Shown piece after piece: positions 9,237 through 16,744 of a stretch of 64,000 nt of DNA. The translations under genes were made by a program, and so were the position numbers. Under the pieces are notes generated by a model. That model did no database searches, had not been told where the DNA came from, and saw only the letters and a program-made list of their open reading frames with translations. Origin of the DNA: an uncultured Bacteroidales bacterium (GTDB lineage Bacteria; Bacteroidota; Bacteroidia; Bacteroidales; P3); contig ONJQ01000014.1 in NCBI GenBank assembly GCA_900318175.1, positions 1 to 64,000 on the forward strand, written 5' to 3'. The number at the start of each line of letters is the position of its first letter. The first letter of the stretch is position 1.

Positions 9237-9570
9237 GTGAAGATAGACACTAAGGAGGACGTAATAAGGCGTTGTGACGATGCGGGGCAATGGACGCTTC
9301 AAGACAACGGGCAAACTGCAATGGACTTCGACGGCGGTCGTGTCCGGGAGAGGGAGGAGACCCTACGCGCAGTGGACAATATGGACCCAGTGCTGCTTAA
9401 CGGCACCCAGCTGCTGGGCCGTGTCTATGACAGCATCGGATTCAACCAGATTCCGGATAAGATACTCCGCCACATGGTCACAGCAAGGGGTATCGCAGTC
9501 CCCCGGCAAGAGGGCGACCGTGGAATACCTGAAGTCATACTACGACAAGGGCTTTCTTGTGCAAGCAGCG
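9237..9570 (+). pseudogene. Remnant of IS1634-like transposase (frameshifted)
   Basis: An internal fragment of an IS1634-type (IS4 superfamily) transposase. One frame reads 'LLGRVYDSIGFNQIPDKIL' then 'RHMVTAR'; the continuation 'RATVEYLKSYYDKGF' is found in the next frame. In intact relatives these two pieces are joined by a short P-x-SK segment, so a frameshift lies in the C-rich stretch near 9500-9510. Both ends of the transposase, its DDE residues and any terminal repeats are missing. It marks an old insertion between the sigma operon and birA. Confidence 0.65.
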
Positions 9571-9596
9571 GGCGGCTCTCCGAGCCGCCCGCTGCT
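9564..9596. terminator. Strong GC-rich hairpin downstream of birA
   Basis: Perfect 14-base inverted repeat (9564-9577 and 9583-9596) with a five-base loop. It lies ten bases past the birA stop codon on the leftward side and also ends the transposase remnant. No long U-run follows in either direction, so termination is likely but not certain. Confidence 0.6.
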
Positions 9597-9605
9597 GTTA
9601 TCATA

Positions 9606-10373
9606 TCACATGTGCCGTCCTCTTTCCGTCAGGCCTTGGAACACCAGCTCCTTCAGTTGGCACACGATACTCTCGCCCTCGTGCGTGACGAGTTCCAAAT
9701 GTCCAAAGCGGTTCACGCCGCGAATCGTGGCACGGATAGCGGTGTTTCGATACAAATAAGGCATTTCCACGCCTAAATTCAGCAGCCGCGACTGGTAGTC
9801 CCCATCGAGCCGGAAATGGCCCGAGACGGCCTCTTCCGCTAACTGACGATAGCGTATGGCAATACCAGCCACCACCCTCTCCAGCACCATATCCAAGGGC
9901 AGTGCCTTTCCGGCGGCCTGTTTCAGCGACACGGGGTTGGGCACCCAATCGGGAAAGTCGGTCTCATTGACATTAAGTCCTATCCCGACCACCGAGGCCG
10001 ACAGGATCTGCCCCGCCACTCGGTTAGAAATGAGCACCCCGCACACCTTCCGTTTACCAATATAAATGTCGTTGGGCCACTTTATCTTCACCGCTGCCTC
10101 GGCGGGCAGTAGCCCCACCAACGCATCAGCGATGCCGAGCGAGACTGCCTTGGTGAGCGCATATTGCCGTTCAAAGGCAAGGAACGCCGGCTTCAACACA
10201 AGGCTGAAAGTAAGGTTCATCCCGGCTGCCGAGTGCCAGCAATTGCCCCGCTGGCCAATGCCAGCCGTCTGCTCGCGTGCGCATATTACAGTGAACTCCT
10301 CGACCTTTGACAGGTCGAGGAGTTCACAATACTTGTTGGTCGATTCGAGCGAATCGAACATTCTCACATCCAT
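9606..10373 (-). CDS. birA: Biotin--[acetyl-CoA-carboxylase] ligase
   Basis: A 255-residue biotin protein ligase that activates biotin with ATP and attaches it to the carrier Lys of carboxylases. Visible motifs: 'DSLESTN' at the start, the biotinyl-AMP loop as 'GIGQRGNCWHS', KWPNDIY and 'KVCGVLIS', followed by the C-terminal cap domain. There is no N-terminal helix-turn-helix, so it is a ligase only and not a repressor. I start at the ATG at 10373, 32 bases after frr; a longer open frame exists upstream but overlaps frr and lacks family similarity. Last gene of a pyrH-frr-birA leftward run. Confidence 0.9.
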   Translation of the reverse strand: MDVRMFDSLESTNKYCELLDLSKVEEFTVICAREQTAGIGQRGNCWHSAAGMNLTFSLVLKPAFLAFERQYALTKAVSLGIADALVGLLPAEAAVKIKWPNDIYIGKRKVCGVLISNRVAGQILSASVVGIGLNVNETDFPDWVPNPVSLKQAAGKALPLDMVLERVVAGIAIRYRQLAEEAVSGHFRLDGDYQSRLLNLGVEMPYLYRNTAIRATIRGVNRFGHLELVTHEGESIVCQLKELVFQGLTERGRHM

Positions 10374-10405
10374 CTTCTGCACTTTGTCGGTCGGATGGTG
10401 TGGGA

Positions 10406-10969
10406 TTACACAGTCATGATTTCTTTCTCCTTGGCGGCAAAAATCTTGTCGCACTCGGCTATGAACTTGTCGGTGATGTCCTGAATCTCCTTTTCCACCT
10501 GCTTCACCTCGTCCTCCGGCACCGATTTGTCCTTCAGTTTCTTCACCTTGTCCATCACATTGCGACGGGCATTGCGCACATTCACCTTGCTGTTTTCCAC
10601 CTCAGCCTTGGCGGCCTTGGTCAGCTCCTTGCGGCGCTCCTCGGTCAGCGGAGGGATGACAATACGCAGAATGTCGCCCTCGTGGCGCGGGGTGAAGCCC
10701 AGATTGGCATCGAGGATGGCCTTGTTGATGGCACCCACAATGTTCTTCTCCCACGGTTGGATGATGATGGTGCGGGGGTCGGGAGTGTTGATGTTGGCTG
10801 TCTGGCTGATCTCGGTGGGAGTGCCGTAATAGTCAATCTTCACGCCGTCAAGCATACCGGGGTTGGCCTTGCCGGCACGGATTTTCTCCAATTCCTTCTC
10901 CAAGAAGTGGATGGCGGACTGCATGCTGTTTTTTGCCTCGTCGATACAGGCTTTTGATAAGTCGTTCAT
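10406..10969 (-). CDS. frr: Ribosome recycling factor
   Basis: A 187-residue protein of the usual RRF length. It splits post-termination ribosomes with EF-G. Family landmarks are clear: 'KIRAGKANPGMLDGVKIDYYG' spread over the N-terminal part, then 'PWEKNIVGAINKAI' and 'IRIVIPPLTEERRKEL' type sequence ('LRIVIPPLTEERRKEL' here), and the long three-helix bundle at the C-terminus. It lies 54 bases downstream of pyrH, a conserved neighbourhood in bacteria. Confidence 0.97.
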   Translation of the reverse strand: MNDLSKACIDEAKNSMQSAIHFLEKELEKIRAGKANPGMLDGVKIDYYGTPTEISQTANINTPDPRTIIIQPWEKNIVGAINKAILDANLGFTPRHEGDILRIVIPPLTEERRKELTKAAKAEVENSKVNVRNARRNVMDKVKKLKDKSVPEDEVKQVEKEIQDITDKFIAECDKIFAAKEKEIMTV

Positions 10970-11023
10970 ATTGGTATAATTTTACTTGTTATTCTTTTCT
11001 TGTTCGCTGTCGGCAAGGGGTTC

Positions 11024-11734
11024 TCATCCCTTCAGCACCTCGGTGCCGATGGCCTCGCCCGTAACCACCTTCAGCAGGTTGCCCGGCTTGTTCATGTCGA
11101 AGACATAGATGGGCAGGTTGTTCTCCTCGCACAGCGCAAAGGCGGTGAGGTCCATAATCTTCAGTTTCTTGCCCAGAGCCTCTTGGAAAGTGAGGGTCTG
11201 ATACTTGGTGGCCGTGGGGTCCTTCTCCGGGTCGGCGGTGTAGACACCGTCCACACGGGTACCTTTCAATATCACGTCGGCCTTGATTTCAATGGCCCGC
11301 AAGGTAGAAGCCGTATCCGTAGTGAAGAAGGGATTGCCCGTGCCGCCTCCGATGATGACCACACGTCCGTCCTGCATGGCCTCAATGGCCCTCCGACGCG
11401 ACATCTCCTTACATATCGGCTCAATGGCCAGGCCGCCCAGCAGTTCGGTCTTCAAGCCCTGTTTCTCCAACTCGGCTTGCAGTGCCATGCTGTTGATGAG
11501 GGTGGCCAGCATGCCCATATAGTCGCCTTGCACGCGGTCCATGCCCTTGGAAGCACCACTGAGGCCGCGGAAGATGTTCCCGCCGCCAATCACAATGGCT
11601 ACCTCGACGCCCTTGTTGACCACTTCTTTTATGTCGGCAGCATACTGCTCCAACATCGCCGGCGAAATGCCGTAACTCTGCTCTCCCATGAGGGATTCGC
11701 CGCTCAATTTTAAAAGGATGCGATTATATTTCAT
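11024..11734 (-). CDS. pyrH: Uridylate kinase (UMP kinase)
   Basis: A 236-residue hexameric-type UMP kinase of the amino-acid-kinase fold, making UDP from UMP and ATP. Recognisable segments: '[12 protein letters not shown]' at the start, '[10 protein letters not shown]' (phosphate/UMP loop), '[13 protein letters not shown]' and '[17 protein letters not shown]'. Length and motif order are normal. First gene of the leftward run with frr and birA; the 300-base gap upstream contains a repeated intergenic element and no clear Bacteroidota promoter. Confidence 0.97.
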   Translation of the reverse strand: MKYNRILLKLSGESLMGEQSYGISPAMLEQYAADIKEVVNKGVEVAIVIGGGNIFRGLSGASKGMDRVQGDYMGMLATLINSMALQAELEKQGLKTELLGGLAIEPICKEMSRRRAIEAMQDGRVVIIGGGTGNPFFTTDTASTLRAIEIKADVILKGTRVDGVYTADPEKDPTATKYQTLTFQEALGKKLKIMDLTAFALCEENNLPIYVFDMNKPGNLLKVVTGEAIGTEVLKG

Positions 11735-11893
11735 ACAACATCAATTTATAAGTTACTTATAATAATGGACATACAACGATATGCCCATTGCAAAATAATT
11801 TACTAAAGTAGCAAAAAAACTGGAACCGACAAAATTTTTTTTCTGATAGCCACAAACTGGCTTTCCGTTCACTCAGTTCCGGGTTGCTGTTGG

Positions 11894-11998
11894 TTCGCTC
11901 CTTCCTATTCTCATGGCACCCACTTGTAGGATTAGTTTTCCAATGAAAAAGGAAGAAATGAGGAACAAATGTTAGAGAACTGAGGAAGGAGGAGCGAA
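11894..11998. repeat. Intergenic inverted-repeat element, copy A
   Basis: In the 309-base gap between pyrH and comF. The ends are inverted repeats (TTCGCTCC-TTCCT at 11894-11906 and AGGAAGGAGGAGCGAA at 11983-11998). An 18-base core (AAATGTTAGAGAACTGAG, 11967-11984) recurs exactly, in the opposite orientation, in the gap at 33772-33789. The rest of the gap (11735-11893, 11999-12043) shows nothing else I can support. Confidence 0.6.
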
Positions 11999-12043
11999 GA
12001 TAGTCCAAAGGAACCTTCACTCAGCACCGATCCCGCTGAAGAT

Positions 12044-12748
12044 TTACAGGGAGGTGGCAGCGAGGGCGGCAATGCTGATTCTCAGTCCGGGGATGTCGCG
12101 CAGGGCAAAGTAGCAATTCTCAATGGTGGCTCCTGTTGTGATGATGTCATCGACCAGAAGGATGTGCCTGTCGACAAGTCGCTCGGGATGTCTGACGGCG
12201 AAGACCTCCTTCATGTTGTCCATACGGTCCTGACGGTTTTTGCGCGTCTGGCTGGTGGTGTAGCGCCTGCGTATCAGATTCCCTGTCACCACAGGCTTGT
12301 GCAGCACCCCGGACATGGCCTTGCAGAGCAACTCGCTTTGGTTGTAGCCACGCTGCCATTTGCGACGGCGGTGCAGCGGCACAGGGACAAGGCAGTCGAC
12401 ATCAGCAAAACGGCCGGAAGCCAACAGCTCGCTGCCCAGCAGATGACCAAACTGACGGGCGAGACGGAGATTGCCGTAATACTTTATCTGGTGAACGACG
12501 GATCGGGCCACGCCACCTTGATGGAAATAGAGGAGAGCGGCTGCCGACTGACAAGGGACACGACCGATGAAACGGGTCTCGACATCGTTGTCAGGCGAGG
12601 CAGCATGGCGCGTCCATGAAAGTTGGGAGAGGCAAGTGGTGCACAGGTCGCGTTCGTCGCCTACCAAAGGCTCGTCACAATGGCAGCAGAGGGATGGAAA
12701 GATGAGCTGCCTGAGCTCAAGGAGTGGACGGACACGAAGATGAGCCAT
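12044..12748 (-). CDS. comF: ComF family phosphoribosyltransferase-like protein
   Basis: A 234-residue ComF-type protein. An N-terminal zinc-ribbon-like Cys set (CCHC...CTTC) is followed by a phosphoribosyltransferase fold with the PRPP loop 'ILLVDDIITTGAT' and a 'PVPLHRRRKWQRGYNQSE' segment. In competent bacteria ComF helps DNA uptake and recombination; its role in Bacteroidota is not established. The ATG at 12748 begins five bases after the queA stop, so it is the last gene of pssA-queA-comF. A longer upstream frame only overlaps queA. Confidence 0.88.
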   Translation of the reverse strand: MAHLRVRPLLELRQLIFPSLCCHCDEPLVGDERDLCTTCLSQLSWTRHAASPDNDVETRFIGRVPCQSAAALLYFHQGGVARSVVHQIKYYGNLRLARQFGHLLGSELLASGRFADVDCLVPVPLHRRRKWQRGYNQSELLCKAMSGVLHKPVVTGNLIRRRYTTSQTRKNRQDRMDNMKEVFAVRHPERLVDRHILLVDDIITTGATIENCYFALRDIPGLRISIAALAATSL

Positions 12749-12752
12749 GACT

Positions 12753-13967
12753 TTAAGGAAGGAACAGGCAGCTGTCGCCGTAGCTGAGGAAACGGAACTG
12801 ATGGTCGAGGGCGTAGCGGTAGCACTCCTTCCAGGCATCGCCCACCAAGGCAGAAACAAGGAGCAGAAGGGTGCTCTTGGGTTGGTGGAAATTAGTTATC
12901 AGTCCACTGATAACATGATATTTGTAGCCTGGAGCAATCATCAACTGTGTGTCTCCATCCAGATGCTCTATCCCTTTTCTGTCCATCCATTGCAGGACGT
13001 TCTGATAGGCTTGCAAGGTACTGATATTAAGACTTTCAAGCTCGTAAGGATCCCATTGCAGGACGTGCATTGCGTCCAGTTGAGGATTCTGGCCAAGCTT
13101 TACGCCAAACCAGTAGACTGATTCTATGGTTCTTACAGTTGTTGTACCAACGGGAATGATGGGATGGCCAAGATGGTTGAGAATGGTTTCGACATTAGAA
13201 CGCGCTATTTCAATCTTTTCCACATGCATCTCGTGTTCGCCGATAGTGGCGGTGCTGACGGGTTTGAAGGTGCCTGCACCCACATGAAGGGTAATGAAAT
13301 CGGTTGCAATATGCTTGGAACTAAGTGCTTCGAACACTTCCGGGGAGAAGTGAAGACCCGCCGTGGGGGCGGCCACGGAGCCTTGGTGCAGGGCATAGAC
13401 GGTCTGGTAGCGCTCGCTGTCGCTTGGCTGGGCTTCGCGGTGCAGGTAGGGTGGCAGCGGGATGACACCTGCCTGGTCAATCAGTTCGGCAAAACTAAGG
13501 CCACCGTTCCAGGCAAAGTCCACTATCCAAGCATTGCCTACTGCTTGGCGGCGCGAAGCGGAGAGGGTGATGTGGCTGCCGTTGATGTCGAGCTCGCGGG
13601 TCAAAGGACCCTCTTTCCACTTCTTGTTGTTGCCAATGAAGCAGGTCCAGGAGCATTGCTCCGTCTGCTCGAAGGATTGGGCAACGGGCATCTGGTAGGG
13701 TTCCAGACAGAAGACTTCGATGGTGGAGCCTGTGGGCTTGCGGAAGAAGAGACGCGCGTGGATGACCTTGGTATTGTTGAAAAGCAGGAGGGCATCGGGC
13801 GGGAGCAGGTCAGGGATGTGGTCGAAACGGCTTTCGGAGATGGTACCGCCGCGATAGATAAGGAGTTTGGAGTGGTCTCGCTGGTCAAGCGGGAATTTGG
13901 CGATGCGATCGTCGGGCAGTGGGTAGTCGTAGTCGGCTATAGCAATGGATTTCGGATTGGTGTTCAT
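12753..13967 (-). CDS. queA: tRNA preQ1(34) S-adenosylmethionine ribosyltransferase-isomerase
   Basis: A 404-residue QueA, which transfers and isomerises the ribosyl part of S-adenosylmethionine onto preQ1 in tRNA, giving epoxyqueuosine. Family landmarks: 'YDYPLPDDRIAKFPL', 'NNTKVIHARL', 'PLPPYLHR', 'YQTVYA..GSVAAPTAGLHF' and 'THVGAGTFKPV'-like 'LHVGAGTFKPV'. The central region is slightly longer than the E. coli enzyme. The start at 13967 is set by an ATGA overlap with pssA; additional upstream in-frame codons lie inside pssA and are low-similarity. Confidence 0.95.
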   Translation of the reverse strand: MNTNPKSIAIADYDYPLPDDRIAKFPLDQRDHSKLLIYRGGTISESRFDHIPDLLPPDALLLFNNTKVIHARLFFRKPTGSTIEVFCLEPYQMPVAQSFEQTEQCSWTCFIGNNKKWKEGPLTRELDINGSHITLSASRRQAVGNAWIVDFAWNGGLSFAELIDQAGVIPLPPYLHREAQPSDSERYQTVYALHQGSVAAPTAGLHFSPEVFEALSSKHIATDFITLHVGAGTFKPVSTATIGEHEMHVEKIEIARSNVETILNHLGHPIIPVGTTTVRTIESVYWFGVKLGQNPQLDAMHVLQWDPYELESLNISTLQAYQNVLQWMDRKGIEHLDGDTQLMIAPGYKYHVISGLITNFHQPKSTLLLLVSALVGDAWKECYRYALDHQFRFLSYGDSCLFLP

Positions 13968-14695
13968 TGTTGCGAGGGCTTGCGTTGGGTGATAATGGAG
14001 AAGATGATGTACCAAAGAATAATGAGCGAAATGGCGTACCATTGGCGGGTGAGGGCTATGATAACAATGCATCCGAGCAGGAAGATGTATTGGATGCGGT
14101 TGGTTTTCCAAGAAAGGTCTTTGAAGTTGAATTTGAGCGAGAACATGGGGAGTTCGCTAATCATCAGGATGTCGGTAATAAGAGAGAGAACAATGAGCAC
14201 GACATAGACCCAGGTGCTGATTATGTTATAGGAACAAGAGTAACGGCTGAAAAGGAGAGCGACACCCACCCAGATGAGGGCATTGGAGGGCGCGGGGAGA
14301 CCGAGGAAACTATGGCTTTGGCGGGTGTCGAGATTGAACTTTGCCAGACGGTAGGCTGCAAAAGCGGGCATGAGCAAAGCAATGTATGCGATCATACCCT
14401 GCCAGACGGGGAAGACGGGGGCTGCGCTGAACAGGATGAGCGACGGGGCGACACCCGAGGTGACCACGTCGGCCAGTGAATCGAGTTCCTTGCCCACAGG
14501 CGAGGCCACACCGAGAAGACGGGCAGCGAGGCCGTCGAAGAAATCGAGGAAGATACCCCCGATGATGAAGTAGGCAGCAATATCGAGATAGCCGGGGCCT
14601 TGAGCAGCATAGTAGGTTGCTATTACACCACAGGTGAGGTTGCCAAGTGTGATGAGGTTGGGGATTTGCCGTTTAATACTTTGAAGTAGGTTCAT
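13964..14695 (-). CDS. pssA: CDP-diacylglycerol--serine O-phosphatidyltransferase
   Basis: A 243-residue integral membrane enzyme that makes phosphatidylserine, the precursor of phosphatidylethanolamine. The CDP-alcohol phosphotransferase signature is complete: DG-x2-AR-x8-G-x3-D-x3-D, read as DGLAAR, then G, then ELDSLAD. Several membrane spans follow. First gene of the leftward pssA-queA-comF run, overlapping queA by four bases. No phosphatidylserine decarboxylase gene is adjacent. Confidence 0.94.
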   Translation of the reverse strand: MNLLQSIKRQIPNLITLGNLTCGVIATYYAAQGPGYLDIAAYFIIGGIFLDFFDGLAARLLGVASPVGKELDSLADVVTSGVAPSLILFSAAPVFPVWQGMIAYIALLMPAFAAYRLAKFNLDTRQSHSFLGLPAPSNALIWVGVALLFSRYSCSYNIISTWVYVVLIVLSLITDILMISELPMFSLKFNFKDLSWKTNRIQYIFLLGCIVIIALTRQWYAISLIILWYIIFSIITQRKPSQQ

Positions 14696-14724
14696 AATTG
14701 GGCGGATGGATAGGTGATGGATTT

Positions 14725-14765
14725 AAAAAAGAATGTAGGAACAAGAGGCTTATTCCTACATTCTT
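14725..14765 (-). terminator. Rho-independent terminator of OmpA/TPR lipoprotein gene
   Basis: Perfect 13-base stem (14729-14741 with 14753-14765), 11-base loop, and a run of six T on the leftward strand immediately after the stem. It lies 21 bases past the stop of the lipoprotein gene ending at 14786. Confidence 0.85.
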
Positions 14766-14785
14766 ATGATGGATTGGGATATTGC

Positions 14786-16615
14786 TTAATACAGTTTGAT
14801 TACGAGTTTGAAGTCGGGGTCGTTCCAGTAGGCTTTGAACTCGGTGTCGACAGCGGCTTTGCGCTTGTAGTCATATTCCTGGTCAACGGAGCCTTGCAGG
14901 TTCTTGAGGCAGTTCTCGCGGTCGCCAAGACGGGCGTAAGCCACGGCACGGAGGTAATAGACCTCGGCGGACTGATCAAGACAGCAGTTGAGGGTACGGA
15001 TGCAGTTCTCGGTCTCGTCGTTCATGAGCTGGGCAAAGGCAAGGTTGTAGTTGCAGGAAGAGCCTTTGAGGAGTTTCTGTGCTTCCTCGTAGTTGCCGCG
15101 CTTGAGGTTCAGCAGAGGGATGTTGGCCTCAGCATCGGAGCTGCCTTGGCGCTGGGCTTCCTCAAAGTAGTATTTGGCAAGGGTGTAGTCCTTCTGTGCC
15201 AGGCAGAGAAGACCCGTGTTGTTGAGGACATCGGGGTTGTGGGGGTTGAGGTCGCGAGCCACTTTCAGGAAGCGCTCAGCCTCGCCGAAGTCGCCAAGAT
15301 AGAAAGCGATGGCACCGGCATTGTTCCAAGCACCCCATTCGGCACTATGGTTCTCGGTAGCCCATTTGTAGTACTTCAGCTTGGTGTCGTAGTTATAGTT
15401 AATATAAGCAGCATACATGAGCTCGTCGAAAGAGAGCTTGGAGGGGTTGAGGGTGGCCTGTTTTGCCAGCTCGACGTCGGTGAGACGAGCCTCGGAGTAG
15501 TAGAGGGCTATTTGGGCACGACGCAGGCTGGGGAAGATTTCGCGTTCGAGCTGGGGATAGGTCTCAGCATAGTTGCGAATCATCTGCTCACGCTTGACAA
15601 GGTTCTGCTGGGTCTCGACCACATTGACGATGGCGTGGCGATCCTGGATGCCGCTCTCTTCGACCATGACGACGAAATGTACCCAGTCCTCACCGGCGGA
15701 ACGTGTGGTGATGACCATCTTCTTCAGCTGGTTGTGCTTGTAATACTCAATGTCCTGAGGTTTGACCTTGGCACGACGGGCCATGGTGTTGAGAACATCG
15801 TCGAGAACACGGCGCAACTCGGCAGTTGCAATGTCGGCACGGTTTTTAGAGACACCGACGTTGGCGGTCTCTTCACCTTCGGGGGAAGCCCAACCGGTGA
15901 TGGTAATCTGTTTGGGGAGACCGTTTTCGAGCATGACACGCTTGAGGTCGTTGACGGTGTACTGGGCATTGAAACGTACGTTCATATCGCATCCCCAGTC
16001 AAGAATGGAGGTTCCGTTGGGGAAATAGATGTCGGCTGTCTCGACAACGCCCTGTTTCTTGTTGTAGTTGAGGGGAGCGATGGAGATGTTGCCACGGATG
16101 TCAATCCACTCGGCGGTGATGTTGACACCGTCGGAGATTAAGACGGTTGGGAAGACCACCCCTTTATGCTGCTGGACAATCTGGTCGGCAAAGAGGGCTT
16201 CGTCATCGACCGAGGAGGTTTTGTAACCCACGGGGGCAAGGGTGACCTTGCCGGTTTCCATGCCGGGCTTATAGTCGAGCGCGTCGTTGTAGGTGAAACG
16301 GCCACCAGTGGTGTAGTTGATGGTGGTGCCGGGGCCGGAAACGGACTCGCCCTTCACAGTGATGGGGTCGAGCGGAGTGGAGCCACCTTCCCATGTGAAA
16401 ACAGGCTGGATGAATAATGCAACGCCCTTGTCGAAATACTTAGCAGGGACGGAAGCGGTAAAATTAACCACCACTTTGTCGTCACGGACCTCTACGGGAT
16501 CAGGATTGGCCTGATAGCGAATTTTCTTGCTATTCGACTTCATTTTGGACAATCCACTGCATCCCGTCAGCAGGACAACTGTGGCCATGAGGAGTGTTAA
16601 TAGTGATTTTCTCAT
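14786..16615 (-). CDS. OmpA-like / TPR outer-membrane lipoprotein
   Basis: A 609-residue lipoprotein. The lipobox is LLTGC with Cys19. Residues about 40-200 are beta-rich and unrecognised; about 205-300 resemble an OmpA-like peptidoglycan-binding domain ('RFNAQYTVNDLKRVM', 'ITGWASPEGEE', 'NRADIATAEL'). The C-terminal half carries several tetratricopeptide repeats ('AWNNAGAIAFYLGDFGEAE', 'VLNNTGLLCLAQKDYTLAK'). This fits a periplasmic scaffold anchored to the outer membrane. It has its own promoter box at 16707-16714 and its own terminator, so it is monocistronic. Confidence 0.8.
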   Translation of the reverse strand: MRKSLLTLLMATVVLLTGCSGLSKMKSNSKKIRYQANPDPVEVRDDKVVVNFTASVPAKYFDKGVALFIQPVFTWEGGSTPLDPITVKGESVSGPGTTINYTTGGRFTYNDALDYKPGMETGKVTLAPVGYKTSSVDDEALFADQIVQQHKGVVFPTVLISDGVNITAEWIDIRGNISIAPLNYNKKQGVVETADIYFPNGTSILDWGCDMNVRFNAQYTVNDLKRVMLENGLPKQITITGWASPEGEETANVGVSKNRADIATAELRRVLDDVLNTMARRAKVKPQDIEYYKHNQLKKMVITTRSAGEDWVHFVVMVEESGIQDRHAIVNVVETQQNLVKREQMIRNYAETYPQLEREIFPSLRRAQIALYYSEARLTDVELAKQATLNPSKLSFDELMYAAYINYNYDTKLKYYKWATENHSAEWGAWNNAGAIAFYLGDFGEAERFLKVARDLNPHNPDVLNNTGLLCLAQKDYTLAKYYFEEAQRQGSSDAEANIPLLNLKRGNYEEAQKLLKGSSCNYNLAFAQLMNDETENCIRTLNCCLDQSAEVYYLRAVAYARLGDRENCLKNLQGSVDQEYDYKRKAAVDTEFKAYWNDPDFKLVIKLY

Positions 16616-16706
16616 TGGTATATAATATATTTTTTATTCATAACAACGTGTGCATTATTCCTTTAGGCTGGATTGGAGTCTAAGAGGAATCATGTTTATC
16701 AATCTG

Positions 16707-16714
16707 CAAAGATA
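16707..16714 (-). promoter_or_regulatory. Bacteroidota -7 promoter box for OmpA/TPR gene
   Basis: TATCTTTG on the leftward strand, 92 bases upstream of the lipoprotein start. The matching -33 TTTG is not at the ideal distance, so strength is uncertain. Confidence 0.6.
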
Positions 16715-16744
16715 CAAATATTTTTTGAATGGGCGATTATTTTT

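Noticed and set aside
11757-12020. An 87-codon leftward frame between pyrH and comF
   Set aside because: It lies across the inverted-repeat element and has no similarity or plausible composition.
14714-16141. A 475-codon rightward open frame opposite the OmpA/TPR lipoprotein gene
   Set aside because: It is the antisense shadow of a gene with a clear lipobox, OmpA-like domain and TPRs; its Val/Gly-rich translation matches no family.
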